DNA of 64,000 nt from JAMXLO01 sp963832895 (GCA_963832895.1 CAWHVQ010000002.1:248001-312000), one strand, 5' to 3'; counted from the first letter of the stretch, positions 48,349 to 57,780 are shown. Notes: generated by a model from the sequence alone, not told the origin. Made by a program: numbers and translations.

Positions 48349-49140
48349 CTATGGGCTGCCGGCATAATAGTGGCTCGCAGCGGTGATCTCGGCCGGAGTC
48401 ATCCCTCGTGCTACGTTGCGCATCTGCTGGTCAATATCGTTCCGCCTTGTTCCTTTGGCGAAGGCATCGAGCTGTGCGTGCAGGTACGGGGCGGGCTGGC
48501 CTTCAAGCCACGGAGCGCCAATCTTATTGCCCAGCTCACCATGGCACGCACCGCATGGTGCGATGTTGCGCATAGGTGCCCCGTCCGCGACGATCCGTGG
48601 CGCCCCCTCGTCAAAGACCCGCTCGTCGTTGACACGTGGCAGATAGGCATAATACGCGGCAAGATCTCGCATATCGCGGTCGCTCAGGTCGGCCACGAGA
48701 GGCAGCATGATCGCGCTGCCACGCGCGCCGCTCTTGAAATCCGCCAGCTCCTTGTAGATCGCGCCCGGATATTGCCCGGCGAGGTTAGGTGCATTCGCCT
48801 GGCTCATGCCGCGTGCGCCATGGCACATGGTGCAACGCAATGCCAGTGTCGCGCCACGACCAATCGACTCCGCGCTGGCGTCACGCAGCATGCCGGGGAT
48901 GACTTCGACCTGTGTGACCGGGTAACTGGCCTGCACGACGGGTTGACCGGCTGGAACTGCGCGGATCAAGCCAGCCGCTGAGCAGATCGCATCCCAGACG
49001 CCGCGGAACCGCACGCCGGGTTGCTCGTGCGGCAGCCACACAAAACCCAGAACGATCGAGCCGACCGCGATACAGGCGGTGGCTCCGACGCTGATGACGA
49101 CCCAACGATCGCGCAGCGGCGGAAGCCAGCTCCAGTTCAC
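48349..49140 (-). CDS. Diheme cytochrome c, membrane-anchored
   Basis: 263 residues from GTG 49140, whose first bases overlap the CoxA TGA (4 bp, GTGA). One N-terminal helix (WVVISVGATACIAVGSIVLGFVWL) anchors it outside the membrane. Two heme motifs, CTMCHG and CGACHG, mark a cytochrome c4-like tandem. Last gene of the oxidase operon. It probably delivers electrons to the CuA site of CoxB. Confidence 0.9.
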   Translation of the reverse strand: MNWSWLPPLRDRWVVISVGATACIAVGSIVLGFVWLPHEQPGVRFRGVWDAICSAAGLIRAVPAGQPVVQASYPVTQVEVIPGMLRDASAESIGRGATLALRCTMCHGARGMSQANAPNLAGQYPGAIYKELADFKSGARGSAIMLPLVADLSDRDMRDLAAYYAYLPRVNDERVFDEGAPRIVADGAPMRNIAPCGACHGELGNKIGAPWLEGQPAPYLHAQLDAFAKGTRRNDIDQQMRNVARGMTPAEITAASHYYAGSP

Positions 49141-50762
49141 TGTGCCGCTCCAATGCGTATAACCGGCACTTCGGTGCCTTGTGTCGCAAGAAGATGTGCG
49201 ATCGGAAAGCCGTAGTTGACGATAGTAAGGCCGATCATGAGACAGAGCCATAGACCGAAGCCGTTCAGCGCGGCGGGGAGCGTGCGCGGCGGACGCACGG
49301 CGGCGCTGAAGCGGTAGTTGCCCGGCTCCACGCGCGCCGAGATCTGACCGCGCGCCAGCACCACGAAGAACAGTGCCCCGGAAATAACCAGGATCGCACC
49401 GCCTATCACCGACATCACGACGGATGCCGCCTGCTCGGCGATGGCCGGATCGGTGTAGTCGTAGAACGCCATGCGGCGCGGCATGCCGAGAATGCCTACG
49501 TAATGCCACGGGAACGTCAGGACAATCATACCGATAAACCACAGCCAAAGCTGCGTCCGCATCAGACCGAAACTGTCCAACGCGCGTCCCGTCAAATGCG
49601 GCCACGTATCATAGGCGATAATGAAATACATGATGACGATGGCGCCAGCGAAGATCAGATGGAAGTGGCCAGTCACCCACTGCGTATTATGGATCGTGCT
49701 GTTGAGCTGATAGCTCATGTTGATAATGCCACCTGCGCCGCCAAAGCCAAGCATGATGAAGGATAATGCCACGCCGAGCATGACCGGGTTGCGCCATGGC
49801 AATTTCGTCAGCCATCCCAGCGGCCCCCTGCCGCCGCGTCGTCTTGCCGCGATTTCGACCGATGCGCAAATGGTGAACACGGTCAGCAGCGTCGGTATGG
49901 TAACCAGTCCGGTGAACACCGAGTGCAGAAACTTGAACCCGGAGCCGACCTCAGGGTCTTCGAACAGGTGATGCGCGCCGATCGGCATGGCAACAACAAG
50001 GAACAGTATGAAGGAAATCCTGCCCATCTGGTCGCTGAACAGTTTGCCGCCGATCGCTCGTGGAACGATTGTGTAGTAGGCGATGTAGGCTGGCATCAGC
50101 CAGAAGTAGACGATCGCGTGCAAAGTCCACGAGAAGAAGATGCGCGCGAGACCAGCATCGATCGTGTTGGTCAGGCCGACGGCACCGGGGATGATCTGGA
50201 AAATCAGTTCGAGAGCGGCACCAACAGCCGTCCAGCCCCAAAGGTAGGATCCCGCGACTGTTGCGAACATCGCGAACGGTACCGGCGCACCGGGGTTCTG
50301 TCGCTTCCAGATGTACAGGTTCACTGACATCAGCGCGACCCAGATCCAGGAGCCAACAACGACGAGTACAACCCCGATGTAATAGAATGCGTTGCCGATC
50401 ATGGGCGGGTAGAAGGTGTACAGTACCGACGCTCGACCCAACGCGACGGGGACCACGGCGGTGACCATACCGATAGCGACGAGGGCGAAGCCCATCCATG
50501 CCCATCGCAGGCCAACCACCGGGCGGTGCAAGGCAGCCTCGGTCACGAAGTACCCGAACCCCATCGCGACGAGTGTCGGAAACACGTAGGCCATCGTGGT
50601 GCCGTGCGCAGTGACAGAGCGGTAATAGAGCTCTGGATCGCCGATCCATGCGTGCAGTGGGCTGCGCACGAACATCTGCCATTCGCCCAGAAGCAGCGCC
50701 CCGCCGAAGCTTCCGAAGGCCAGCCAGAAATGCGCCAGAATCATCCGTCTACTGGGCAACAC
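49137..50762 (-). CDS. Cytochrome c oxidase subunit I (ba3-type)
   Basis: 541 residues; GTG 50762 is preceded by AGGAGG at 7 nt, better than the internal ATG 50744. About 13 helices. Heme and CuB ligands: RSVTAHGTTMAYVFPT (low-spin heme His), WTLHAIVYFWLMPAYI (His-x3-Tyr, the cross-linked pair) and GAHHLFEDP (His-His). The ligand for the heme pair is in HNTQWVTGHFHLIFAGA. Layout and lack of A-family D/K channel motifs place it in the B (ba3) family. It reduces oxygen with high affinity. Confidence 0.92.
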   Translation of the reverse strand: MLPSRRMILAHFWLAFGSFGGALLLGEWQMFVRSPLHAWIGDPELYYRSVTAHGTTMAYVFPTLVAMGFGYFVTEAALHRPVVGLRWAWMGFALVAIGMVTAVVPVALGRASVLYTFYPPMIGNAFYYIGVVLVVVGSWIWVALMSVNLYIWKRQNPGAPVPFAMFATVAGSYLWGWTAVGAALELIFQIIPGAVGLTNTIDAGLARIFFSWTLHAIVYFWLMPAYIAYYTIVPRAIGGKLFSDQMGRISFILFLVVAMPIGAHHLFEDPEVGSGFKFLHSVFTGLVTIPTLLTVFTICASVEIAARRRGGRGPLGWLTKLPWRNPVMLGVALSFIMLGFGGAGGIINMSYQLNSTIHNTQWVTGHFHLIFAGAIVIMYFIIAYDTWPHLTGRALDSFGLMRTQLWLWFIGMIVLTFPWHYVGILGMPRRMAFYDYTDPAIAEQAASVVMSVIGGAILVISGALFFVVLARGQISARVEPGNYRFSAAVRPPRTLPAALNGFGLWLCLMIGLTIVNYGFPIAHLLATQGTEVPVIRIGAAQ

Positions 50763-51315
50763 AGCTCAACCTCCTGGTATCCGCGGCCAGTCGCGCGAAC
50801 TCCGCCTTGTCTATGACCTTGATCCGGCCCCACATGCCTTCGTGCCCAAAGCCGCAAAATTCGTGGCATGGCATGTGCCGTTCGCCTGGGGTGGAGAACT
50901 GCGCCGGGATGCTGGAAATGTAGCCTGGCACCAACATGAGATTGATGCTGGTCCCGGTAATCAGGAACCCATGCACCACATCGGCGCTGGTGATGCGGAA
51001 GGTGATCGGGGTGTCTGTCGGTACCAGGATGCACTGCGGCGTGAACGAGTATTGCTGGCCGATCGCGCGCACGACGACTGAACCGTCAGGCTGCAGGGCA
51101 CTGCCGAGGTTGCTTTCGATGAACTCGCCCCCGAGATGAAGCGTGCGAGGATCAGCGGTCTCAACGCGGCTTTGCGGGAGCACCGCCTGGTGCACGCCAG
51201 CGAAGACCGCCATCGCAATCAGCAAAACAATGATTGAGGTAGCGACCGCGGCCCAACGATGCTCTAGGCGCTCGCTTCGGTTCTCGTCTTGATCGGGTAG
51301 AGCACCGTCGCTCAC
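50749..51315 (-). CDS. Cytochrome c oxidase subunit II
   Basis: 188 residues. One N-terminal membrane helix (VATSIIVLLIAMAVFAGVHQAVL), then a cupredoxin domain. The CuA ligands are His in SADVVHGFLITG and the block CHEFCGFGHEGMWG (Cys-x3-Cys-x3-His-x2-Met). It accepts electrons from cytochrome c. It overlaps CoxA by 14 bp and the small subunit upstream by 4 bp. Confidence 0.93.
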   Translation of the reverse strand: MSDGALPDQDENRSERLEHRWAAVATSIIVLLIAMAVFAGVHQAVLPQSRVETADPRTLHLGGEFIESNLGSALQPDGSVVVRAIGQQYSFTPQCILVPTDTPITFRITSADVVHGFLITGTSINLMLVPGYISSIPAQFSTPGERHMPCHEFCGFGHEGMWGRIKVIDKAEFARLAADTRRLSCVAQ

Positions 51316-51485
51316 GGTGCCCCCGCGCGCGGCACAAACACCAGCAGATAGAAGGCAAACCAGATCGCAACAACAATGAACGTTGCGATACCAGCCAACG
51401 CAATAGCTCCGGCGGACCCTTGGCTCGGAGTACGTTGCACCAGCGCGTCCTCAGTGCCGGTTTCGATTGGATCCGAGTTCAGCAT
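51312..51485 (-). CDS. Small oxidase subunit (IIa-like), 57 aa
   Basis: ATG 51485. The product is a charged N-terminus plus one hydrophobic helix (AIALAGIATFIVVAIWFAFYLLVF). Position directly before subunit II with a 4-bp overlap matches the single-helix subunit IIa of ba3 oxidases. Identity rests on size, topology and place, since sequence conservation in this family is low. Confidence 0.7.
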   Translation of the reverse strand: MLNSDPIETGTEDALVQRTPSQGSAGAIALAGIATFIVVAIWFAFYLLVFVPRAGAP

Positions 51486-51492
51486 GGCGGCA

Positions 51493-52743
51493 TCAATCCA
51501 AAGGTGCGGTACGCAGTTGATTGGCATCGCGCGCAGATACCGGCGTGCCACTGTTGCCCCAGGCAGCCCGTATATACGTGACGACCGCGGCAACCTCGTC
51601 ATCGGACAAGCTCTGCGCGAAGGGCGGCATGCCATAAGGCCTCGGGTCGCCTTGCGTGCCCGGCGGGAAACCGCCGTTCAGTACCATGCGGATCGGGTTC
51701 ACCGCAGACTGCATCTGAATGGAAGGATTCCCCGCCAGCGGCGGATACTCGGGCGGCATACCGCGGCCATCGGTCGCATGACAGATGGCGCAACGCGCCT
51801 CGTAAACAGTCTGGCCGAAATGCACCAGCAGGCTGCTCTCGGGCGTCGGAATGCTGGTGATCTCCGTCGCGGGTGGCGCGCCCTCGCTGAGGCTCTTCAG
51901 ATAGACTGCCATCGCGCGGACATCGGCGTCTTTCAGATATTGCATGCTGTCGAACACGACTTCCGCCATCGGTCCATAGACAGCGCCTCGATGTGACACC
52001 CCGGTACGCAGAAGTTCAACGATCTCGTCGGTGCTCCAGTCACCGAGGCCAGCCTCCTTGTTGGAGGTAAGCGACGGCGCGTACCAGTTCTGCATCGGGA
52101 TCAGACCCCCCTGGAACGCTTGCGACTGGGAGTTTCCGCCCAGCGCGTTGATTGGCGTGTGACACATCCCGCAATGGGCAAGACCCTGGACCAGATAGGC
52201 GCCGCGATTCCATTCCGCTGACTTTGTCGGATCAGGTCGGTACTCGCCTTCGCCGAAGAACAGAGTGCGCCAACCCAGGATGAGCGAACGGTTGTCATAG
52301 GGGAAACGCAGGTCCTGCGGCCGGTTTGGCTGATGCACCGGCCGGACCGAACGAAGATACGCGTAAATCGCGTCTGAGTCGGCGCGCGTAACCTTGGTGT
52401 AGGAGCCGTAGGGCATGGCCGGGTACATCAGACCGCCATCCGGAAAGCGTCCGGTATGCAAGGCGGCGTAGAACTGATCTCCCGTCCAGGTGCCGATGCC
52501 GGTGTCGCGGTCCGGTGTGATGTTGGACGAATAAAGCGTGCCGAAGGGCGTTGGCATGGCAAGCCCGCCGGCAAACAGCGCCCCGCCGGGATTGGTATGG
52601 CAGGCAATGCAGTCGCCGGCCCGCGCCAGGTATTCGCCCTTGGCCAGCAGCGCCGCATCCTGACCGTGCGCCAATCGAGACGCGCCGATATGCAGCACGA
52701 CCGCGAGGAGGACAGTGGCCAACAGGGTGTGGCAGTTGCGCAT
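51493..52743 (-). CDS. Triheme cytochrome c (alcohol dehydrogenase cytochrome subunit-like)
   Basis: 416 residues from ATG 52743. Signal peptide (LLATVLLAVVLHIGASRLAHG). Three heme c motifs: CIACHT (~50), CGMCHT (~190), CAICHA (~325). Blocks such as GTLYSSNITPDRDTGIG and MPYGSYTKVTRADSDAIYAYL match the cytochrome subunit of membrane PQQ alcohol and gluconate dehydrogenases. Placed in the oxidase operon, it may link the periplasmic dehydrogenases of the window to this oxidase. Confidence 0.9.
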   Translation of the reverse strand: MRNCHTLLATVLLAVVLHIGASRLAHGQDAALLAKGEYLARAGDCIACHTNPGGALFAGGLAMPTPFGTLYSSNITPDRDTGIGTWTGDQFYAALHTGRFPDGGLMYPAMPYGSYTKVTRADSDAIYAYLRSVRPVHQPNRPQDLRFPYDNRSLILGWRTLFFGEGEYRPDPTKSAEWNRGAYLVQGLAHCGMCHTPINALGGNSQSQAFQGGLIPMQNWYAPSLTSNKEAGLGDWSTDEIVELLRTGVSHRGAVYGPMAEVVFDSMQYLKDADVRAMAVYLKSLSEGAPPATEITSIPTPESSLLVHFGQTVYEARCAICHATDGRGMPPEYPPLAGNPSIQMQSAVNPIRMVLNGGFPPGTQGDPRPYGMPPFAQSLSDDEVAAVVTYIRAAWGNSGTPVSARDANQLRTAPLD

Positions 52744-52759
52744 GACGCTCACCCCGGTC

Positions 52760-53542
52760 TCAGTTCGCTTCGCTACCGCACGCCATTGGCATCGCCAACG
52801 AACCGCGCGGAACAGGAGATGGGTCGGCTGGAACCGGGCGGGACGCGAGCCAGGAAGCGACGGCCGTCACGTCGCCTTCGGTGAGGCTGGCGGCAACCAG
52901 TTGCATACAGTCAGGCGAGGGAGCGGTGCGGGTGCCGTAGCGGAATGCGCCCAACTGCGCACTGATGTAGCTCGCATGCAGCCCGACAAGGCCAGGAATG
53001 GCTGGTTCCATTCCGGTGAGCTTGGCGCCATGACACCCCGAGCAAGCGGGCACGCCGCGCGCGGGATCGCCTTGTGCCACAATCGCCTGGCCGCGCGCCA
53101 GGATGCCGGAACTGACATCGGCGACGGTTGGCGGCGGCGGCGGCGGCCGCAGTCCCGAGAAATGATCCGCCATCTGCTGCAGGTATGAGTCGGGCATGTA
53201 TTCGAGCAGATAGTTCATCGGCGGGTAGCGGCGCCGGCCGTCCCGGAAGGCGACAAGCTGGTTCATCAGGTAGCCAGCGGGCTTGCCGGCGAGGCGCGGG
53301 AAATAATCGTTGTCCGTGCCCTGGCCCTGCTCACCATGGCAAGCCGCGCATGCCCGCAGGCGCGCCTCCATCGTGTCGGGCGGACGATCTGTGACCTGCG
53401 CCGACGCGGAAGCAAGGAGAAGGTTTGCCAGGGCAATGACCAAGCCCAACCATAATGGCATGCGTCCGATAAGGGCGTAGCCAGCATCCCGGCGACCGAA
53501 CTGCCGGATAGACACGTCCTCACAGCGCGAGCGTTGTGACAC
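52760..53542 (-). CDS. Diheme cytochrome c (c4-like)
   Basis: 260 residues from GTG 53542, with GAGGAGGAG just upstream; ATG 53461 is an internal alternative that would begin right at the hydrophobic signal/anchor (LWLGLVIALANLLLASASAQ). Heme motifs CAACHG (~69) and CSGCHG (~170). A poly-Pro linker (PPPPPP) separates the two heme domains. First gene of the six-gene operon. A 27-residue charged leader precedes the signal helix if the GTG start is right. Confidence 0.88.
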   Translation of the reverse strand: MSQRSRCEDVSIRQFGRRDAGYALIGRMPLWLGLVIALANLLLASASAQVTDRPPDTMEARLRACAACHGEQGQGTDNDYFPRLAGKPAGYLMNQLVAFRDGRRRYPPMNYLLEYMPDSYLQQMADHFSGLRPPPPPPTVADVSSGILARGQAIVAQGDPARGVPACSGCHGAKLTGMEPAIPGLVGLHASYISAQLGAFRYGTRTAPSPDCMQLVAASLTEGDVTAVASWLASRPVPADPSPVPRGSLAMPMACGSEAN

Positions 53543-53989
53543 TCGGATATCTCCTCCTCACCGCGTCGCAGTGTATCGTGGGAAAGGCGACGGTTCTTTC
53601 AAAGAAGCACTGGCGCTGGCGATGGGACCAGCTTCGCGATCAATTGTGTCGAATGGCTCTGAGAGCGAGCAAACTCGGTTTGCATGCATCATCATACCCG
53701 CCGGCACGTGCGGTCGTCGAAAGCAGTCGCCGGGCGGGTTGGAGCTCGCGTCAACCAACGGCAAAACCTCACGAGGGTTGGGATGCCGCAGCGCCTCCAT
53801 ATGGAAATGGATGTGCTCCGTGGATTGAAAGCTAGCCATGATATGGCATTTTATCGGCTCCTGGCAATTTATGCTCCATCAGGTTGGCATCAAATATCCG
53901 CCCTCCGGAAGACACTCTTCCCATGCTCGATTGAATGCGGGATCAACGTGAGACTTTGTAACAGAACCGGGCGTCGGATGCGTCGTTCG
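53543..53989. other. Gap without a recognisable gene
   Basis: 447 bp between the oxidase operon start and the MFS relic. Short frames exist on both strands but none has a credible ribosome-binding site or recognisable motif. The part next to 53542 must contain the oxidase operon promoter, but no convincing -35/-10 pair was identified. Confidence 0.5.
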
Positions 53990-54965
53990 TTATACGGGCC
54001 GCACGGCGGCCGCGGCATTTCTTTCCCCGTACTGTTGCTGTCCCGTCTCCGATAAAGCGAAGCGTACCAACCCGCATCCACCCACCGCCACAAGCGCCAG
54101 ACAGATGAATGCAACTCTCGTGCCCCAACTCTCGGTAACAAACCCGGCGATGGTTGTGCTGAATGTCGCTCCTGCGGTCATAGCCAGACCCACCAACCCC
54201 CATCGCCAGATTGAACCGCCCGCCACGATGTGTGATGTCAGCGACGACCAATGGCACCACAACCCCGACCGTCGACGCGCTGATCCCGTCCAGCACCTGG
54301 CAGGCTACGATCGAGGCCGCGATTCCGTTGGTCGCCAGCACCAGGCAGCGCACCGCCAGTGCCACAAAGCCCATCAGTAGAACCAGCTTGCGCCCACGCG
54401 CCTGCGCCAATCCACCCAGCCGTGGCGCGATCAGGGCAGCCACCCCCTGCGACACCACCAGTGCAACTGATACCAGCGTATCCGTGTCCTTCAGCCCGAC
54501 GACCTGGATCGCCGTTACTGCAAATGGCAGAACGGCATCGTTGCTGAGCTGGAACATGAACGCACAGGCCGCGAAGGTCAGCAGGAGAGGATCGCGCCAT
54601 AGATCGCGCTGCCGGCGCAACGGTCCCTTGCCCGCGTGCTTTGGCCATAAAACACCGCGCCCGGCGCGATGTGGGTGCCGATATAACCCATCAGCAGTGC
54701 CGCCAGCATGCTGCCGAGCGCCTTCGCTGTGATCAGGCGTTTCAGTGGAACCGCGTCTACGAGCAGCCCCGCCGGCACCTGGCCTGCAATTGCGGCCATC
54801 GAGCCGAGGCTGAGCACGAAACCAACGTCCGTCGGATGCCAGCCGTTGGCAGTTATATTAGATAGACCGTGACGAAGGGGCCAAAGCCCGTCAACATATC
54901 CGCGACGAAGAAGTTCAGCCCACTCAAACCGGCCAAGCTACGCCGCTTCAGCTCAGCTGCCTGTG
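53990..54965 (-). pseudogene. MFS transporter relic with several frameshifts
   Basis: Reading from 54965 down, an MFS-like protein is spread over changing frames. LSGLNFFVADMLTGFGPFVTVYL stops at TAA; then NGWHPTDVGFVLSLGSMAAI and GQVPAGLLVDAVPLKRLITA; then FWPKHAGKGP with LRRQRDLWRDPLLLTFAACA and AVTAIQVVGLKDTDTLVSV. Last come AGATFSTTIAGFVTESWGTR and CLALVAVGGCGLVRFAL to the stop at 53990. At least three indels and no start codon are seen. A full-length transporter of ~400 residues was once encoded. Confidence 0.82.
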
Positions 54966-55252
54966 CCTTATATTATTCCTTTCCGAGAGAGCCATTGTCG
55001 CTCGCCTGACATTCGGTATGTTCTACTGCTTTGGTCTGTTGTGAAACGCAACTTCCCTGCGGCGCTGGTGCGCCCCTATCCCCCAGTAAATAGAAATTTG
55101 TGTACTGGGCGTCCGCAGCATGACCCTTGCGGATCACGCGTACACTTTGATGCCGGCGAGCATTGCCGCGGCTGACCGAAGGGCCCTCGAACCCCAAGCA
55201 CTGGCCGAACCGGTCGCTTGACTGCTCGATCGTCCTGCTCGAGGACGTTAGC

Positions 55253-55999
55253 TCAATGCCGGCCTTGTGTTCCTAACGGCCCGCGGCGTTCCTGCATCGT
55301 GATCCCTATCGGGACAGACGGCCCGACCGACCTTCGGTGCTCGGTCGCCTCGCAGTCGGCCAACGTCCCTTTCTGAGTGTCGGCATCGTCATACGCCGGC
55401 CAGGTACGCCATTCGCTTTCATCGTCAACGCTGATCGGGATGTTGAGACTGCGATCCGCGCTCGCCCTACGCTTATTTGCCCTTATAACTTCGTGCTCCG
55501 CTGGTCGCAGCAGGTCCGCCGCGCCGCCGCTGATGTTCTTAGATCTCAGCGTATCGTCGTGGAGTTCCCGCAAGTGACGGTGCATATCTCGAAGACTGAG
55601 GAACAACTTCCTCCAGGAGGCAGCCGTGCTCATCTTCACCAGGGACCGGTTGCACAGGATGTATTCCAATATAGTCGCGCGGACCCACCAGCTTGCGTAC
55701 ATGTCGAAGCGTACACTGCGATCCGGATCGAACTGGCAGACCGCGTGCATCAGCCCCACATAGCCTTCACCGATCAACTCCTCCGATGCTGGCCCATATT
55801 CGCGATAACCAATTGCGATCTCGTCAACTAGACGCAGGTAACTGCCGGTCAGCTGATGGGCGGCGGGGATATCGTGATGGTCGCGCCAGCGTTGGCACAA
55901 CGCCTGCTCCGCCTCGGCGCCGAGCGGGAATTTGCGGACCTCACCGACGGCCCGCGGTCGCTCGTCGCCGGCATGAACGCAGGGTCGTCTGTGTTCCAT
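55253..55999 (-). CDS. RpoH-like sigma factor lacking region 4
   Basis: 248 residues, GGAG before ATG 55999. Region 2 is clear: AHQLTGSYLRLVDEIAIGYR, EELIGEGYVGLMHAVCQFDP (core binding) and SVRFDMYASWWVRATILEYI (-10 recognition). After LVKMSTAASWRKLFLSLRDM the similarity to sigma-32 weakens. The C-terminus ends MQERRGPLGTQGRH instead of the -35-binding helix-turn-helix. It is probably a truncated, decaying copy; a working RpoH needs region 4. Alternatively it has a non-standard role. Confidence 0.7.
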   Translation of the reverse strand: MEHRRPCVHAGDERPRAVGEVRKFPLGAEAEQALCQRWRDHHDIPAAHQLTGSYLRLVDEIAIGYREYGPASEELIGEGYVGLMHAVCQFDPDRSVRFDMYASWWVRATILEYILCNRSLVKMSTAASWRKLFLSLRDMHRHLRELHDDTLRSKNISGGAADLLRPAEHEVIRANKRRASADRSLNIPISVDDESEWRTWPAYDDADTQKGTLADCEATEHRRSVGPSVPIGITMQERRGPLGTQGRH

Positions 56000-56265
56000 G
56001 TCTGAACTCCTTCGTGGTAAGTCGCCGCACCACCGAAGGTTTAGATCAGTCTAAGGACGGAGCGAATGCACGCCATTTGTCAGACACTCTTTCACGCTGC
56101 GAGCGAGTGGCGGTTCCAGGGTGCTTACGGCCTGGCTGGACAAGTGAAGTGCCGCCCCCAAGATCGGGGGTCTGCTCGCTCATTCAATCGTGCGCCGGAA
56201 GAGTGTCTGTCGAACGCCGAATGTGTGCTCCCGCCCAGTCGGAGCGTATCTCTAGACTGGTCGGC

Positions 56266-56290
56266 CGCGACACGGTCCAATCGTGTCGCG
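56266..56290. promoter_or_regulatory. Perfect 9-bp inverted repeat upstream of the SDR gene
   Basis: CGCGACACG (56266-56274) and CGTGTCGCG (56282-56290) are exact complements with a 7-bp spacer, 37 bp before the SDR start. The dyad fits a TetR- or LysR-size repressor dimer. It is the only notable structure in the 328-bp gap 56000-56327. The regulator is not encoded next to it. Confidence 0.55.
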
Positions 56291-56327
56291 TTCGCTTAGC
56301 GTCTCAGAAGCGTAGAAGGAATTGACC

Positions 56328-57038
56328 ATGAACACCGAACGGAAAGTCGCTGTTATTACCGGCGCATCACAGGGTATCGGCGCGGCCCTGGTCAAGGCGT
56401 ATCGTGGTCAAAACTACCGTGTGATTGCAACGGCGCGCTCGATGAAATCATCGAGCGATGATGACATTCTCACGGTTTCAGGCGACATCGCCGATCGTAA
56501 GACGGCCGAACGGGCGATCTCTGCGGGCGTGGATCGGTTCGGGCGCATTGATACGCTCGTCAACAACGCCGGCATCTTCATTGCCAAGCCGTTCACCCAA
56601 TACACCGAGTCCGACTACGCGGCGATCCTGGCCGTCAACGTCGCCGGCTTCTTTCACACCACGCAAATTGCCATCACCGAGATGGAGAAGCGGGGCAGCG
56701 GCCATGTCGTGCAGATCACGACGAGCCTGGTCGACCACGCGATCTCCGGCGCGCCCGCCGCACTTGCCTCGTTGACGAAGGGCAGTCTGAACGCCGTCAC
56801 CAAATCGCTTGCGATCGAGTATGCAAAGCGCGGCATCCGGGTGAATGCTGTTGCGCTGGGCGTCATCAAATCACCGATGCATCCCAGCGAGACGCATGCG
56901 CAACTCGACGAGCTGCACCCGGTCGGCCACATGGGCGAAATCTCGGACGTCGTCGATGCGATCCTCTACCTCGAGTCGGCCGGCTTTGTGACGGGCGAAA
57001 TCCTTCATGTCGACGGCGGTCAGAGCGCGGGCCACTGA
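56328..57038 (+). CDS. SDR family oxidoreductase without the catalytic Tyr
   Basis: 236 residues from ATG 56328 (AGAAGGAATT upstream). Rossmann motif VITGASQGIGAAL and NNAG (LVNNAGIF) bind NAD(P). Ser133 (TTSLVDH) and Lys151 (SLTKGS) are in place, but the Tyr that should lie four residues before Lys is Ala147 (ALASLTK). I recall relatives with the same ASLTK pattern, so this seems a subfamily trait. A different catalytic residue or a non-catalytic role is possible. The end, EILHVDGGQSAGH, is normal. Confidence 0.88.
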   Translation: MNTERKVAVITGASQGIGAALVKAYRGQNYRVIATARSMKSSSDDDILTVSGDIADRKTAERAISAGVDRFGRIDTLVNNAGIFIAKPFTQYTESDYAAILAVNVAGFFHTTQIAITEMEKRGSGHVVQITTSLVDHAISGAPAALASLTKGSLNAVTKSLAIEYAKRGIRVNAVALGVIKSPMHPSETHAQLDELHPVGHMGEISDVVDAILYLESAGFVTGEILHVDGGQSAGH

Positions 57039-57144
57039 GACCACCTCGCGGTGACCCAGACGAAAGTTCTGGCGCCGGCGCGGAGATAGATCCCGGCCCC
57101 TCGCCTCGACGAGGCGTGACGGCCGGACGGTGCCCAAGCCCCAA

Positions 57145-57780
57145 CTAAGAGGGCCGAGCTGAACCCGACCGCAAGCCGAGCTTCGCACTCATAGTCACCA
57201 GGTCGGCGAGCGAACCTGCCCGCATCTTCCGCATCACCTGGCCTCGGTGCGCCTTCACCGTGATCTCGCTTATGCCGAGTTCGCCACCGATCTGTTTGTT
57301 CAACAAACCGGCGACCACCAACGCCATGACCTCTCGTTCGCGGCGGCTGAGTGACGTGTGACGGTTCCTGAGCTCCCGAATGTCCGCTTCGTGATCAAGT
57401 GCGGACTGGCTGCGTTCGATCGCCTGCCGGATGGCGTCCAACAACACGTCGTCGCTGAATGGTTTCGTCAGGAACTCGACGGCACCCGCCTTCATGGCCC
57501 GGACCGTCATCGGTACGTCGCCGTAACCCGTGATGAAGATGATGGGCATTTCGGTCCTGTCCGCCGCAACGCGCTTCTGGAGATCGAGACCGTTGAGGTC
57601 CGGCAAGTTGACGTCAAGGATCAGGCAGCTGGGAGTGAGGGGCGGTGGGCGAGAGAGGAATTCTTGCGCGGACACGAATGTCTCCGGCTTCCAGCCTGAA
57701 CTGCCGACCAGAAGCTCCAGCAATTCGCGCACCGAAACATCGTCATCGACGATAAACACAATTGGTTGGCCATGCGACAT
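57145..57780 (-). CDS. FixJ-family response regulator with LuxR-type DNA-binding domain
   Basis: 211 residues from ATG 57780. Receiver: FIVDDDVSVRELLE, phosphoacceptor Asp in LILDVNLPDLNG, FLTKPFSDD. The output is an HTH of the LuxR class: LSRREREVMALVVAGLLNKQIGGELGISEITVKAHRGQVMRKM. Last gene of the signalling operon and its transcriptional output. Typical FixJ/StyR/TodT length. Confidence 0.93.
   Translation of the reverse strand: MSHGQPIVFIVDDDVSVRELLELLVGSSGWKPETFVSAQEFLSRPPPLTPSCLILDVNLPDLNGLDLQKRVAADRTEMPIIFITGYGDVPMTVRAMKAGAVEFLTKPFSDDVLLDAIRQAIERSQSALDHEADIRELRNRHTSLSRREREVMALVVAGLLNKQIGGELGISEITVKAHRGQVMRKMRAGSLADLVTMSAKLGLRSGSARPS

Noticed and set aside
49135..49605. N-terminal extension of the diheme cytochrome c (frame open to 49605)
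   Set aside because: The extension is antisense-free but overlaps CoxA coding sequence and reads as shadow; GTG 49140 with a 4-bp overlap is the better start.
53558..53839. 93-codon minus-strand ORF in the gap before the oxidase operon
   Set aside because: No ribosome-binding site, no motif, His/Pro-rich composition.
54973..55197. 74-codon minus-strand ORF after the sigma factor
   Set aside because: Could be a remnant of sigma region 4 in another frame, but I could not match it to the helix-turn-helix, so it is not called.
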